A stretch of DNA of 64,000 nt from Paracoccaceae bacterium. GTDB taxonomy: Bacteria; Pseudomonadota; Alphaproteobacteria; Rhodobacterales; Rhodobacteraceae. The notes below the pieces were generated by a model that ran no database searches, was not told the DNA's origin, and saw only the letters and a list, made by a program, of their open reading frames with translations. The first letter of the stretch is position 1. Each line of letters opens with the position of its first letter. The translations under genes were made by a program, and so were the position numbers. The stretch is from NCBI GenBank assembly GCA_003605175.1, contig QWDA01000006.1:215529-279528 (forward strand). The letters are read 5' to 3'. Positions 29,471-38,408 of the stretch are shown piece after piece.

Positions 29471-29872
29471 TTGTACACTTGGCTCACTTCCAGCAAGACG
29501 TTCCAGCTGTATCTGATGCACAATGTTTGGGTCTGGCGGGCGATCATTCGTGTGCCCTTTCTCGCAATCTTCATCTACTTCACGCTGCCACTGGTCTGGT
29601 CGGTCTTGCCTGCGTACCTGCTACTGCTGCCCACCTTGGTGGTTCTTCAGTTTCTGGCGCCCGCAAAGGACCCTTTCGTCGTCCTTCTGGTGAACTTGCA
29701 CTTCCTGACCATGTCCGTCGTCATCGCGCCAGTGTTCTGGCCTCCGTTTCTTGGCGTCTTTGGGCACTACTTTACGCTCGCCGCCGCCATGTTCGGCTTT
29801 ACGAAGAATGCACAGGTATGTGCGGACAGAGCCCGTGATCGACTTGAAGCCTGGTCGGAAGAACATGGATAA
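29471..29872 (+). CDS. small membrane protein inserted in valine operon
   Basis: A frame of 133 codons from TTG 29471 (ATG 29516 is the alternative) encoding a hydrophobic protein with three or four spans (AIIRVPFLAIFIYFTLPLVW; LPAYLLLLPTLVVLQFL; FLTMSVVIAPVFWPPFLGVF) and a charged C-terminal helix. GC content is clearly lower than in both neighbours. It fills the gap between the dehydrogenase and hydrolase genes and overlaps the latter by eight bases. No family recognised; start uncertain. Confidence 0.6.
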   Translation: MYTWLTSSKTFQLYLMHNVWVWRAIIRVPFLAIFIYFTLPLVWSVLPAYLLLLPTLVVLQFLAPAKDPFVVLLVNLHFLTMSVVIAPVFWPPFLGVFGHYFTLAAAMFGFTKNAQVCADRARDRLEAWSEEHG

Positions 29873-30914
29873 GGCTGACGACATCCTGATCCGCAAACAA
29901 GGCCGTGCCGGCCGCATCACCCTCAACCGCCCCGAGGCGCTCAACGCGCTGACCTGGGAGATGTGCCTCGCCATCGAGGACGCGCTCGACGCCTGGGCCG
30001 GTGACCCCGACATCGCCCTGGTCGTCATCGACGGCGCCGGCGACAAGGCCTTCTGCGCGGGCGGCGACATCGCCGAGATGTACCGGCGCGGCAATGCGGG
30101 CGATCTCGGCTACGGCCGCCGTTTCTGGACCGACGAATACCGTCTCAACGCAAAGATCGCCGAATTCCCCAAGCCCTACATCGCCTTCCTGCAGGGCTTC
30201 ACCATGGGCGGCGGCGTCGGCGTCGCCTGCCACGGCAGCCACCGCATCGTTTGCGAGACCAGCCGCATCGCCATGCCGGAATGCGGCATCGGCCTCATTC
30301 CCGACGTCGGCGGCACCATGCTCCTCGCCCACGCCCCCGGCCGCCTGGGCGAGTTCCTCGGCACCACCGGCCACCGGATGGGCCCGGGCGACGCGCTCCT
30401 CGCTGACTTCGCCGACAGCTTCGTCCCCGCCGAGGCCTGGCCCGCGCTGATCGAAAGGCTCGTCGAAACCGGCGAGCCCGCCGCCATCGCCACGGCCGCC
30501 CGCCCCGCGCCCGAGGCCGCCCTGCAGGACCGCCTCGACTGGATCGACCAACACTTCCGAGGCCAGACCATCGGCGATGTCCTGCGCGGCCTCGACGACA
30601 GCCCCATCGCCGCCGAGACACGGAAAGCGCTCCTCGGGAACAGCCCGCTTGCGGTCGCCTGCGCCTACGAGGCCATCGGCCGGGTACGCGGCACCAAGGG
30701 CATCCGCGCCGCGCTCGAGATGGAATACCGCTTCACCTACCGCGCGGTGGCCGAAAGCGACTTCATCGAGGGCATCCGCGCGGCGATCATCGACAAGGAC
30801 CGGAAACCCGCCTGGCGCCACGCCGCGCCCGAAGACGTGACCCCGGCCGAAACCGCGCATATGCTGGCGCCACTGGGGGCGGATCGACTGGGTTTCGACA
30901 GGAGGGAAACATGA
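29865..30914 (+). CDS. enoyl-CoA hydratase/isomerase family, probable 3-hydroxyisobutyryl-CoA hydrolase
   Basis: A 349-residue crotonase-fold enzyme. The oxyanion-hole segments are visible (KAFCAGGDIAEMYRRG and GFTMGGGVGVACHGSHRI), and the catalytic Glu lies in MPECGIGLIPDVGGT. The length of about 350 residues and the C-terminal helical extension are those of 3-hydroxyisobutyryl-CoA hydrolase rather than a simple hydratase. Located between an acyl-CoA dehydrogenase and mmsB, matching successive valine steps. ATG 29865 lies inside the end of the preceding gene. Confidence 0.88.
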   Translation: MDKADDILIRKQGRAGRITLNRPEALNALTWEMCLAIEDALDAWAGDPDIALVVIDGAGDKAFCAGGDIAEMYRRGNAGDLGYGRRFWTDEYRLNAKIAEFPKPYIAFLQGFTMGGGVGVACHGSHRIVCETSRIAMPECGIGLIPDVGGTMLLAHAPGRLGEFLGTTGHRMGPGDALLADFADSFVPAEAWPALIERLVETGEPAAIATAARPAPEAALQDRLDWIDQHFRGQTIGDVLRGLDDSPIAAETRKALLGNSPLAVACAYEAIGRVRGTKGIRAALEMEYRFTYRAVAESDFIEGIRAAIIDKDRKPAWRHAAPEDVTPAETAHMLAPLGADRLGFDRRET

Positions 30915-31783
30915 AGATCGGCTTCATCGGGCTTGGGAACATGGGCGGCCCCATGGCCAGTAACCTCGCCGCCGCCGGGCACGAGGTCACCGGCTTCGAC
31001 CCGATCGCCCCCTATCCCGAGGGCGTCGCGCAGGCCCGCTCCGGCATGGAGGCTGCACGCGGCCGCGACGTGGTGATCACCATGCTCCCCGATGGCGAGA
31101 TCCTGCGCGCCGTCGCGGCCGAGATCGTCCCGGCCATGGCCACCGGCACCGTGTTCCTCGACTGCTCCACCGTTGATGTCGACAGCGCCCGCGCCGTGGC
31201 CGCCCAGGCCGAGAAGGCCGGCCTCCTGCCGCTCGACGCCCCGGTCTCGGGCGGGATCGGCGGCGCGGCGGCCGGCACGCTCACCTTCATGGTCGGCGGC
31301 ACCGGGGAAGCCTTCGACATGGCCCTGCCGCTCTTCGAGGTGATGGGCCAGAAATCCGTGCATTGCGGCCCTTCCGGCAATGGCCAGGCCGCGAAGATCT
31401 GCAACAACATGATCCTTGGCGTCACCATGATCGCCACCTGCGAGGCCTTCGCGCTGGCCGACAAGCTCGGCCTCGACCGCCAGGCAATGTTCGACGTGGT
31501 CTCGACCTCCTCCGGGTCCAGCTGGAGCATGAACGCCTATTGCCCCGCCCCCGGCATCGGCCCGGAAAGCCCCGCCGACCACGGCTACAAGCCCGGTTTC
31601 GCCGCCGAGCTCATGCTGAAGGACCTGCGCCTCTCGCAACAGGCCGCAACCGCCGTCGATGCCGACACGCCCATGGGCAAGGCCGCGCGCGATCTCTACG
31701 AGTGCTTCGTCGAGCAGGAGGGCGGAAAGGGCCGCGACTTCTCGGCCATGCTGCCCCGCTTCGAAACCCGCGGGCGCGGCTGA
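30911..31783 (+). CDS. mmsB: 3-hydroxyisobutyrate dehydrogenase
   Basis: A 290-residue NAD-dependent beta-hydroxyacid dehydrogenase that converts 3-hydroxyisobutyrate to methylmalonate semialdehyde. The N-terminal Rossmann motif GFIGLGNMGGPMASNL, the substrate motif DAPVSGGIGGA and the catalytic Lys in AAKICNNMILG are present. It overlaps the hydrolase stop by four bases. Together with the two preceding enzymes it covers isobutyryl-CoA to methylmalonate semialdehyde, apart from the hydratase step. Confidence 0.94.
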   Translation: MKIGFIGLGNMGGPMASNLAAAGHEVTGFDPIAPYPEGVAQARSGMEAARGRDVVITMLPDGEILRAVAAEIVPAMATGTVFLDCSTVDVDSARAVAAQAEKAGLLPLDAPVSGGIGGAAAGTLTFMVGGTGEAFDMALPLFEVMGQKSVHCGPSGNGQAAKICNNMILGVTMIATCEAFALADKLGLDRQAMFDVVSTSSGSSWSMNAYCPAPGIGPESPADHGYKPGFAAELMLKDLRLSQQAATAVDADTPMGKAARDLYECFVEQEGGKGRDFSAMLPRFETRGRG

Positions 31784-31789
31784 GCCCCC

Positions 31790-32953
31790 ATGCTGCCCCG
31801 GATCACGCAATCGCCCACCGAAGCGGCGTTCGTCCAGGATCCCTACCCGTTCTACCACCGCGCCCGCGCGCTCGGGCCGCTGGTCCATTGGGAGGACTAC
31901 GCGCTCCCCGTCGCCACCACCCACACCGCCGTCACCGCACTCCTGAAAGACCGCCGCTTCGGCCGCGAACCTCTCGCCCCGCCGGAGATTCCGCCGCATC
32001 TCGAACCCTTCTACGCGGTTGAAGCCCATTCGATGCTGGAGCTCGAACCGCCGCGCCACACCCGGCTGCGCGGCCTCGTCCTCCGCGCCTTCACCTCGCG
32101 CCGGATCGCCGCCATGGCGCCCGAGATCGAAACCCTCTGCCATGCCCTGATCGACCGCTTCCCCGAGCCCCCGTTCGACCTCCTGCCCGCCTATGCCAGC
32201 CAGGTCCCGGTCATCGTGATCGCCCGCCTCCTCGGCGTGCCCGAAGCGATGTCGGGCCAGCTTCTCGCCTGGTCGAACGCCATGGTCGCCATGTACCAGG
32301 CTCGCCGCGACCGCGCGATGGAAGACCGCGCCGCCACCGCCGCCGCCGAGTTCGCCGCTTTCCTGGGCGACCACATCGCCCGGCGCCGCGCCACGCCGGC
32401 CGACGACCTCATCACCCACCTGATCCAGGCCGAGGAAGCGGGCGAGAAGCTCTCCACCGACGAACTCGTCACCACCTGCATCCTGCTCCTCAACGCCGGC
32501 CACGAGGCGACGGTCCACAGCATCGGCAACGGCGTGAAGACCCTCCTCGAACGCGGCCTGCCGCTCTCCGGCGATCCCGGCATCGTCGAGGAAATCCTCC
32601 GCTTCGACCCGCCGCTCCACCTCTTCACCCGCCACGCCTACGAAGACGTCACCCTCTTCGGCCACCGCTTCCGCCCCGGCGACCAGGTCGGCCTCCTCCT
32701 CGCCGCGGCGAACCGCGACCCCGCGCAATGGCCCGACCCCGACCGCTTCGAGCCGACCCGCCCCGCCGCCACCCATTCGGCCTTCGGCGCTGGCCTCCAT
32801 TTCTGCGTCGGCGCGCCGCTTGCCCGGCTCGAACTGCAGATCGCCCTCGCGACCCTTGGGCAACGCTGCCCCCGCCTCACCCTCGCGGAACCACCAGGCT
32901 ACGCGGATCTCTACCATTTCCACGGCCTCGGCCGGCTTGCCGTCACCCGGTGA
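31790..32953 (+). CDS. cytochrome P450
   Basis: A 387-residue soluble class I P450. The haem-thiolate loop FGAGLHFCVGAPLARLE, the I-helix oxygen-activation motif AGHEAT and the K-helix ExxR (EEILRFDP) are all intact. It begins six bases after mmsB on the same strand, so it is probably in the valine transcript, although it is not a known part of that pathway. No ferredoxin gene is adjacent; redox partners must be elsewhere. Substrate unknown. Confidence 0.93.
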   Translation: MLPRITQSPTEAAFVQDPYPFYHRARALGPLVHWEDYALPVATTHTAVTALLKDRRFGREPLAPPEIPPHLEPFYAVEAHSMLELEPPRHTRLRGLVLRAFTSRRIAAMAPEIETLCHALIDRFPEPPFDLLPAYASQVPVIVIARLLGVPEAMSGQLLAWSNAMVAMYQARRDRAMEDRAATAAAEFAAFLGDHIARRRATPADDLITHLIQAEEAGEKLSTDELVTTCILLLNAGHEATVHSIGNGVKTLLERGLPLSGDPGIVEEILRFDPPLHLFTRHAYEDVTLFGHRFRPGDQVGLLLAAANRDPAQWPDPDRFEPTRPAATHSAFGAGLHFCVGAPLARLELQIALATLGQRCPRLTLAEPPGYADLYHFHGLGRLAVTR

Positions 32954-33008
32954 GTCGGGGCCGGCTCAAGGATCGAAGACCGCCGCAGGCGGCGCCGCCG
33001 TTCGTCGG

Positions 33009-33033
33009 GCGATCCGTCCACTGGACGGATCGC
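33009..33033. repeat. 25-bp perfect palindrome
   Basis: GCGATCCGTCCA (33009-33020) and TGGACGGATCGC (33022-33033) around a single central C, in the 273-base gap between the P450 gene and the convergent Lrp gene. It could be a bidirectional terminator or a REP-like element. Nothing else is recognised in this gap. Confidence 0.6.
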
Positions 33034-33226
33034 TTATCCTCCTCACCCTTGACGCGGCCCCGACTCGCCCCACACTCGATGAGGCGCGTTCAGGGCAGAC
33101 CCTGCCCTGAACCGCTTCCCAGGCATGGCACCTCCCTCCCGACCGGCGCCACGCCGGAAGCGGGGGCGATCACCCGCGACCTGCAGAAACGGAAATCGCG
33201 CGGCAGCGCGTCCGCCGGATCCGGCC

Positions 33227-33688
33227 TCACAACGGCAGCGCCGTGGTCGACTTGATCTCCTCCATCGACAGGAGCGCGGTCACGTTGTGGATCTTCACCT
33301 CCGAGATCAGCGCCTGGTAGAAGGCGTCATAGGCCCGCGCATTGGGCACCCGCACCTTGAGGATATAGTCGATATCTCCCGCCAGCCGGTGCGCCTCCTG
33401 CACCTCGGGCCGCGCGCGCAGCGCCGCGAGGAACCGCTGCTGCCAGTCGGCCTCGTGCTCGGAGGTACGGATCAGCACGAAGAAACAGGCTTCGAAACCA
33501 AGGGCCTCGGCATCCAGCACCACGGTCTGCGGCCCGATGATCCCGGCCTCCCGGAGCTTGCGGATCCGGTTCCACACCGGCGTCTTCGACGATCCCACCG
33601 CACGCGCGATCTCGTCCAGCGACCGGCCCGCATCGGCCTGCAGTTCCGCCATGATTTTCCGATCCGTCTCGTCGATCCGCACCGCCAT
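33227..33688 (-). CDS. Lrp/AsnC-family transcriptional regulator
   Basis: A 153-residue regulator with an N-terminal helix-turn-helix (DETDRKIMAELQADAGRSLD, then SSKTPVWNRIRKLREAGII) and a C-terminal RAM-type effector domain (GDIDYILKVRVPNARAYDAF). Start ATG 33688 has GGAG upstream and matches the family; the frame continues upstream without homology. Divergently transcribed from the cysG-cysI-cysH operon, a placement seen in Rhodobacterales, so it probably regulates sulfur assimilation. The dyad at 33786-33800 is a candidate site. Confidence 0.9.
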   Translation of the reverse strand: MAVRIDETDRKIMAELQADAGRSLDEIARAVGSSKTPVWNRIRKLREAGIIGPQTVVLDAEALGFEACFFVLIRTSEHEADWQQRFLAALRARPEVQEAHRLAGDIDYILKVRVPNARAYDAFYQALISEVKIHNVTALLSMEEIKSTTALPL

Positions 33689-33785
33689 TCCCGCTCTCCG
33701 CGATTTCCCGAATTTTTCGCCCGGATTAAACGCAAACCTAGAACGCATGTCCTTATTTGGCCAGCCATCTCGCAACTTGGCGGAA

Positions 33786-33800
33786 CAATATTCTATATTG
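33786..33800. promoter_or_regulatory. AT-rich palindrome in lrp-cysG divergent promoter
   Basis: CAATAT-TCT-ATATTG, a perfect 6-bp dyad in a markedly AT-rich pocket of a GC-rich genome, 26 bases before the cysG start. It is a candidate operator for the divergent Lrp-type regulator or part of the cysG promoter. Confidence 0.45.
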
Positions 33801-33825
33801 ATGGAGGTACCCGAGAGACGCGCAG

Positions 33826-35226
33826 ATGAAGCATTTTCCGATCTTCCTGAATGTCGAGCACCGCCGGATCGTCCTGTCCGGCGGCGGCGCCGCGGCGCTC
33901 GCCAAGCTTCGGCTGATCCTGAAGACCAAGGCCGAGGTCACCGTCTTCGCCGCCGATCCCGCGCCCGAGCTCACCCGCTGGGCCGAAGAGGGCCGTCTCG
34001 CGCTCCACAGCCGCCCGCTCGCGCCGGGCGACGCCACGGCCGCCGCGCTGGTCTATGCCGCGAACGAGGATGCCGCCGAGGACGACCGCGTCGCCGCGCT
34101 CGCCCGCGCCGAGGGCGCGCTGGTCAATATCGTCGACGACCTCGCCGGCTCCGACTTCATCACCCCCGCCATCGTCGATCGCGACCCGGTCACCGTGGCG
34201 ATCGGCACCGAGGGCGCCGCCCCGGTCCTCGCCCGCCGCATCAAGGCGCAGCTCGAAGCCGCGCTTTCGCCCGCGCTCGGCGCCCTCGCCCAGGCCGGCA
34301 AGGCGTTCCGCGCCCGCGCCGAGGCGCTCCCCGCGGGCCGCAGGCGCCGCGCCTTCTGGGCCGCGTATTACGAGAAATCCGGCCCCCTCGCCTTCGCCTC
34401 GGAAGGCGTCGAAGCGCTCCCCGCCGCGCTGTCCCGGCTCCTCGAAGACCATCTCGCCGAACGCGCGGGCCCCGGCCGCGTCGATTTCATCGGCGCCGGC
34501 CCCGGCGACCCGGAACTCCTGACGCTGAAGGCCCGCAAGGCGATCGACGCCGCCGACGTGGTGATCCACGACCGGCTCGTGACACCCGGCATCCTCGAAC
34601 TCGCCCGCCGCGAGGCGGTGATCGTCGATGCCGGCAAGGAAGGCTTCGGCCCCTCCACGACCCAGGAGGCGATCAACGCTATGCTCGTGGAACACGCCGC
34701 GAAGGGCGCCCATGTGGTGCGGCTCAAGGGCGGCGACGCCACCGTCTTCGGCCGCCTCGACGAGGAGATCGAGACCGTCACCGAAGCCGGCATCGAGTTC
34801 TCCGTGATCCCCGGCATCACCGCCGCCTCGGCCGCGACGGCCGCCATCGGCCAGAGCCTCACCCGGCGCGGCCGCAACGCCTCGGTTCGGTTCCTCACCG
34901 GCCACGACATGAAGGGCTTCGCCGAGCAGGACTGGGCCGGCCTCGCCCGCCCCGGCCAGGTCGCCGCGATCTACATGGTCAAGAAGGCCGCCCGCTTCGT
35001 GCAGGGCCGGCTGATGATGCACGGCGCCGACCCGGCGACCCCGGTCACGGTGATCGAGAACGTCTCGCGCCCCGACCAGCGGATCCTCGCGACCACGCTC
35101 GCCCGCCTCGACCCCGATCTCCGCGAGGCCGCACTTGCCGGCCCGGCCCTCGTGCTCTATGGCCTCGCCCCCCGGGCGGCGCTGGCCGCTCTCGAAACGT
35201 CTTCCGCGAAAGAGGCCCTGCAATGA
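33826..35226 (+). CDS. cysG: siroheme synthase (trifunctional)
   Basis: A 466-residue enzyme that turns uroporphyrinogen III into siroheme, the cofactor of the sulfite reductase encoded downstream. The N-terminal half is the precorrin-2 dehydrogenase/ferrochelatase domain (FLNVEHRRIVLSGGGAAALA). The C-terminal half is the methyltransferase (VDFIGAGPGDPELLTLKA, HDRLV, GDATVFGR, VIPGITAASAA). Four-base overlap with the DUF2849 gene indicates an operon. Confidence 0.95.
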   Translation: MKHFPIFLNVEHRRIVLSGGGAAALAKLRLILKTKAEVTVFAADPAPELTRWAEEGRLALHSRPLAPGDATAAALVYAANEDAAEDDRVAALARAEGALVNIVDDLAGSDFITPAIVDRDPVTVAIGTEGAAPVLARRIKAQLEAALSPALGALAQAGKAFRARAEALPAGRRRRAFWAAYYEKSGPLAFASEGVEALPAALSRLLEDHLAERAGPGRVDFIGAGPGDPELLTLKARKAIDAADVVIHDRLVTPGILELARREAVIVDAGKEGFGPSTTQEAINAMLVEHAAKGAHVVRLKGGDATVFGRLDEEIETVTEAGIEFSVIPGITAASAATAAIGQSLTRRGRNASVRFLTGHDMKGFAEQDWAGLARPGQVAAIYMVKKAARFVQGRLMMHGADPATPVTVIENVSRPDQRILATTLARLDPDLREAALAGPALVLYGLAPRAALAALETSSAKEALQ

Positions 35227-35531
35227 GCCGCAGTTTCACGCCCAAGGTGGTCACCGCCAACGCGCTTCTCGAAGGCGATGCGGTTTGGCTGACCGCCGAC
35301 GACCGCTGGACCCGCCGCCTCGAAGAGGCCGAGCTGATCGAGGACGAGGCCCATGCCCAGCTCCGGCTCCTCCACGCCGAGAGCCAGCCGGACGTGGTGG
35401 TGGGCGCCTACCTGGCCGACGCCAAACCCGGGCCGAACGGCCCCGAGCCCACCCATTTCCGCGAGACGTTCCGCACCCGCGGCCCGTCCAACTACCCGCA
35501 CGGCAAGCAGACGGACGAGACCCATGTATAA
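35223..35531 (+). CDS. DUF2849 protein of sulfite-reduction operon
   Basis: A 102-residue protein matching the small DUF2849 family, which almost always lies between cysG and the sulfite reductase gene in alphaproteobacteria. Sequence starts MSRSFTPKVVTANALLEGDA and contains VVVGAYLADA. No catalytic motif or membrane segment. An accessory role in sulfite reductase function is inferred only from constant gene order. It overlaps both neighbours. Confidence 0.85.
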   Translation: MSRSFTPKVVTANALLEGDAVWLTADDRWTRRLEEAELIEDEAHAQLRLLHAESQPDVVVGAYLADAKPGPNGPEPTHFRETFRTRGPSNYPHGKQTDETHV

Positions 35532-37185
35532 GTACAACGATTTCGACGAGGCCTTCGTCCGCGAGCGGGTGGCCCAGTTCCGCGCCCAGGTCGAGCGCCG
35601 GATCGACGGGTCGCTCACCGAGGACGAGTTCAAGCCCCTGCGCCTGATGAACGGCCTCTATCTCCAGCTCCACGCCTACATGCTGCGCGTCGCGATCCCC
35701 TACGGCACGCTGTCGAGCCGCCAGATGCGCCAGCTCGCGATGATCGCCGAGCGCTGGGACAAGGGCTACGGCCATTTCACCACGCGGCAGAACATCCAGT
35801 ACAACTGGCCGAAGCTGAACGACGTGCCCGACATCCTCGAGGCCCTTGCCGATGTCGAGATGCACGCGATCCAGACCTCCGGCAACACGATCCGCAACGT
35901 CACCGCCGACCATTTCGCCGGTGCCGCCGCCGACGAGATTGCCGATCCGCGCCCCGTCGCCGAACTGCTGCGGCAATGGTCCACCGACCACCCGGAATTC
36001 CAGTTCCTGCCCCGCAAGTTCAAGATCGCCGTCACCGGCGCGCCGAACGACCGCGCCGTGACCAAGGCCCACGATATCGGCCTCCGCATCGTCGAGAAGG
36101 ACGGGGAACAGGGCTTCGAGGTCATCGTCGGCGGCGGCCTCGGCCGCACTCCGATGATCGGCAAGGTGATCCGCGACTTCCTCCCAAAGGAAGATCTCCT
36201 GCCCTATTGCGAGGCCATCGTCTCGGTCTACAACCTCCTCGGCCGGCGCGACAACAAGTACAAGGCGCGGATCAAGATCACCGTGCACGAGCACGGGCTC
36301 GACGAGATCCGCCGTCTCGTGGAGGAGCGCTTCGCGCTGATCCGCCCGACCTTCTCGGGCGTCGACCAGGACATCCTCGCCGGGATCGAGGCGCAGTTCG
36401 CCCCGCCCGCCTTTGCCGAGAAATCGCTCGCCGTCGGCACCGATCTCGGCGCCGGCTACCGCTCCTGGCTCGACACCAACATCGCCGCGCACAAGCGCGA
36501 CGACCACGCCATCGTCTCGATCAGCTTGAAGAAGCACGGCGCGACCCCGGGCGACGCCACGGCCGCGCAGATGCGCGTCATGGCCGACCTCGCCGAGCGC
36601 TACGGCTATGACGAGCTCCGGATCAGCCACGAGCAGAACGTGATCCTGCCGCATGTCCACCGCGCCGACCTGCCCGCGATCTACTCCGCCCTGCGCGACG
36701 CGGATCTGGCGACGGCGAATATCGGCCTCGTCTCCGACATCATCGCCTGCCCTGGCATGGATTACTGCGCGCTTGCCACCGCCCGCTCGATCCCGGTCGC
36801 GCAGGAAATCGCCACGCGCTTCGAGGAGCTGAAGCTCGAGCACGAGATCGGCCCGCTGAAGATCAAGATCTCGGGTTGCATCAATGCCTGCGGCCACCAC
36901 CATGTGGGCCATATCGGCATCCTCGGCCTCGACCGCGCCGGCGTGGAGAACTACCAGATCACGCTGGGCGGCGACGGCACCGAAAACGCCGCCATCGCCG
37001 AGCGGGTCGGTCCGGGCTTCGCCTATGACGAGATCACTCCCGCCATCGAGCGGCTGGTCCGTGCCTATCTCGAGCACCGCGAGGGGCCGGAGGAAACTTT
37101 CCTCCAGGCCTACCGCCGGCTTGGCCAGGCCCCGTTCAAGGCCGCTCTCTATCCCGAAAGCAAGGAACGCCGTGATGCCGCTTGA
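35524..37185 (+). CDS. cysI: assimilatory sulfite reductase hemoprotein (nitrite/sulfite reductase family)
   Basis: A 553-residue siroheme/[4Fe-4S] enzyme reducing sulfite to sulfide with six electrons. The repeat structure is clear (HFTTRQNIQYNWPKL in the first half, ISHEQNVILPHV in the second), and the coupled-cluster cysteines occur as CPGMDYC and CINACGHHH. ATG 35524 is the natural start, overlapping DUF2849 by eight bases. Siroheme comes from the cysG product in the same operon. Confidence 0.94.
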   Translation: MYKYNDFDEAFVRERVAQFRAQVERRIDGSLTEDEFKPLRLMNGLYLQLHAYMLRVAIPYGTLSSRQMRQLAMIAERWDKGYGHFTTRQNIQYNWPKLNDVPDILEALADVEMHAIQTSGNTIRNVTADHFAGAAADEIADPRPVAELLRQWSTDHPEFQFLPRKFKIAVTGAPNDRAVTKAHDIGLRIVEKDGEQGFEVIVGGGLGRTPMIGKVIRDFLPKEDLLPYCEAIVSVYNLLGRRDNKYKARIKITVHEHGLDEIRRLVEERFALIRPTFSGVDQDILAGIEAQFAPPAFAEKSLAVGTDLGAGYRSWLDTNIAAHKRDDHAIVSISLKKHGATPGDATAAQMRVMADLAERYGYDELRISHEQNVILPHVHRADLPAIYSALRDADLATANIGLVSDIIACPGMDYCALATARSIPVAQEIATRFEELKLEHEIGPLKIKISGCINACGHHHVGHIGILGLDRAGVENYQITLGGDGTENAAIAERVGPGFAYDEITPAIERLVRAYLEHREGPEETFLQAYRRLGQAPFKAALYPESKERRDAA

Positions 37186-37927
37186 GACCCCGCTCGACCC
37201 GGTCGCCCAGCGCGTCGCGGAGCTGAACGACAGCTACCGCCACCATTCGGCGACCGACGTGCTGACCCGCGCGCTGAAGGATCCGCAGGTGGGCCGGATC
37301 GCCATGGTCTCGTCCTTCGGGGCGGAATCGGTGGCGCTCCTGCACATGGTGGCGGTGATCGACCGCACCGTGCCGGTCCTGTTCCTCGACACGCAGATGC
37401 TGTTCCCCGAGACGCTCGCCTACCAGCAGGAAGTGGCGGAGAAGCTCGGCCTCACCGATGTGCGCATCCTGACGCCCGATCGCACGGAAACCCTCCTGCG
37501 CGACCCGGAGGGCGATCTGCACCTCTCCGACCCCGACGCCTGCTGCGAGTTCCGCAAGGTGGAGCCCCTGGAAAAGGCGCTCCAAGGCTTCGACGCCTGG
37601 ATCACCGGCCGCAAGCGCTTCCAGGGCGGCAAGCGCGCCGAGATGGAGTTCTTCGAGGACGAGGGCGGCAAGCGGATCAAGGTGAACCCGCTCGCGCACT
37701 GGACCCCGGACGACGTGCAGGACTACATGCTGAACAACCGCCTGCCGCGGCACCCGCTGGTGTCGAAGGGCTATCCCTCGATCGGCTGCGCCCCCTGCAC
37801 CTCCCGTGTGGCGGAGGGCGAAGACCCGCGCGCGGGCCGCTGGCGGGGCCGCGAGAAGCAGGAATGCGGCATCCATTTCATCAACGGCAAGCTGGTGCGG
37901 ACGGGCGACCTCCGCAAGGCCGGCTGA
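37175..37927 (+). CDS. cysH: adenylylsulfate/phosphoadenylylsulfate reductase
   Basis: A 250-residue thioredoxin-dependent reductase releasing sulfite from activated sulfate. The PP-loop-like MVSSFGAESVALLH, paired cysteines DACCEFRK and CAPCTSR (ligands of a [4Fe-4S] cluster) and the catalytic ECGIHF are present. The cluster cysteines indicate preference for APS rather than PAPS, the common bacterial form outside enterics. ATG 37175 lies inside the end of cysI. Confidence 0.94.
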   Translation: MPLETPLDPVAQRVAELNDSYRHHSATDVLTRALKDPQVGRIAMVSSFGAESVALLHMVAVIDRTVPVLFLDTQMLFPETLAYQQEVAEKLGLTDVRILTPDRTETLLRDPEGDLHLSDPDACCEFRKVEPLEKALQGFDAWITGRKRFQGGKRAEMEFFEDEGGKRIKVNPLAHWTPDDVQDYMLNNRLPRHPLVSKGYPSIGCAPCTSRVAEGEDPRAGRWRGREKQECGIHFINGKLVRTGDLRKAG

Positions 37928-37937
37928 GGAGAGCGAC

Positions 37938-38354
37938 ATGAGCGTGATCGTCACCGATACGGGCTTCGCGCCCGACGACTGGACCCACCCGGTCCTCGCC
38001 CCCGACGCGGCGCCCGAAGGGGCCGCCGTGGCGGTGGACCTCGCCTCTGATGCCGATCCGGAGATCCTGCGCGGCAGGCTCGACGCGATCGACATGATCC
38101 GCGTGGATTTCCCGAAATCCGCAGACGGCCGCGGCTTCACCATCGCGCGGCGGCTGCGGCTCATGGGCTTCCAGGGCCGGCTCCGTGCCAGGGGCCAGGT
38201 GATCGCCGACCAATACGCCATGGCCCGGCGCGCCGGCTTCGACGAGGTCGAGATCGACGAGGCCCTCGCCGCCCGCCAGCCCGAGCCGCAATGGCTTGCC
38301 CGCGCCGACTGGCGCGCCCATGACTACCAGTCGCGGCTGCGCGCCTTTTCCTGA
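37938..38354 (+). CDS. DUF934 protein of sulfur operon
   Basis: A 138-residue DUF934 protein, regularly next to cysI/cysH and commonly described as an uncharacterised oxidoreductase-associated protein. Recognisable block: VDFPKSADGRGFTIARRLR, then GFDEVEID. It has no cofactor motif. GAGAG precedes ATG 37938, ten bases after cysH. Operon membership supports a role in sulfite reduction, otherwise unknown. Confidence 0.87.
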   Translation: MSVIVTDTGFAPDDWTHPVLAPDAAPEGAAVAVDLASDADPEILRGRLDAIDMIRVDFPKSADGRGFTIARRLRLMGFQGRLRARGQVIADQYAMARRAGFDEVEIDEALAARQPEPQWLARADWRAHDYQSRLRAFS

Positions 38355-38408
38355 CCGTGATCAACGACTATGAGGGGACGCGGGTCCATAGCGCCCGCGC
38401 CAGTGAAC

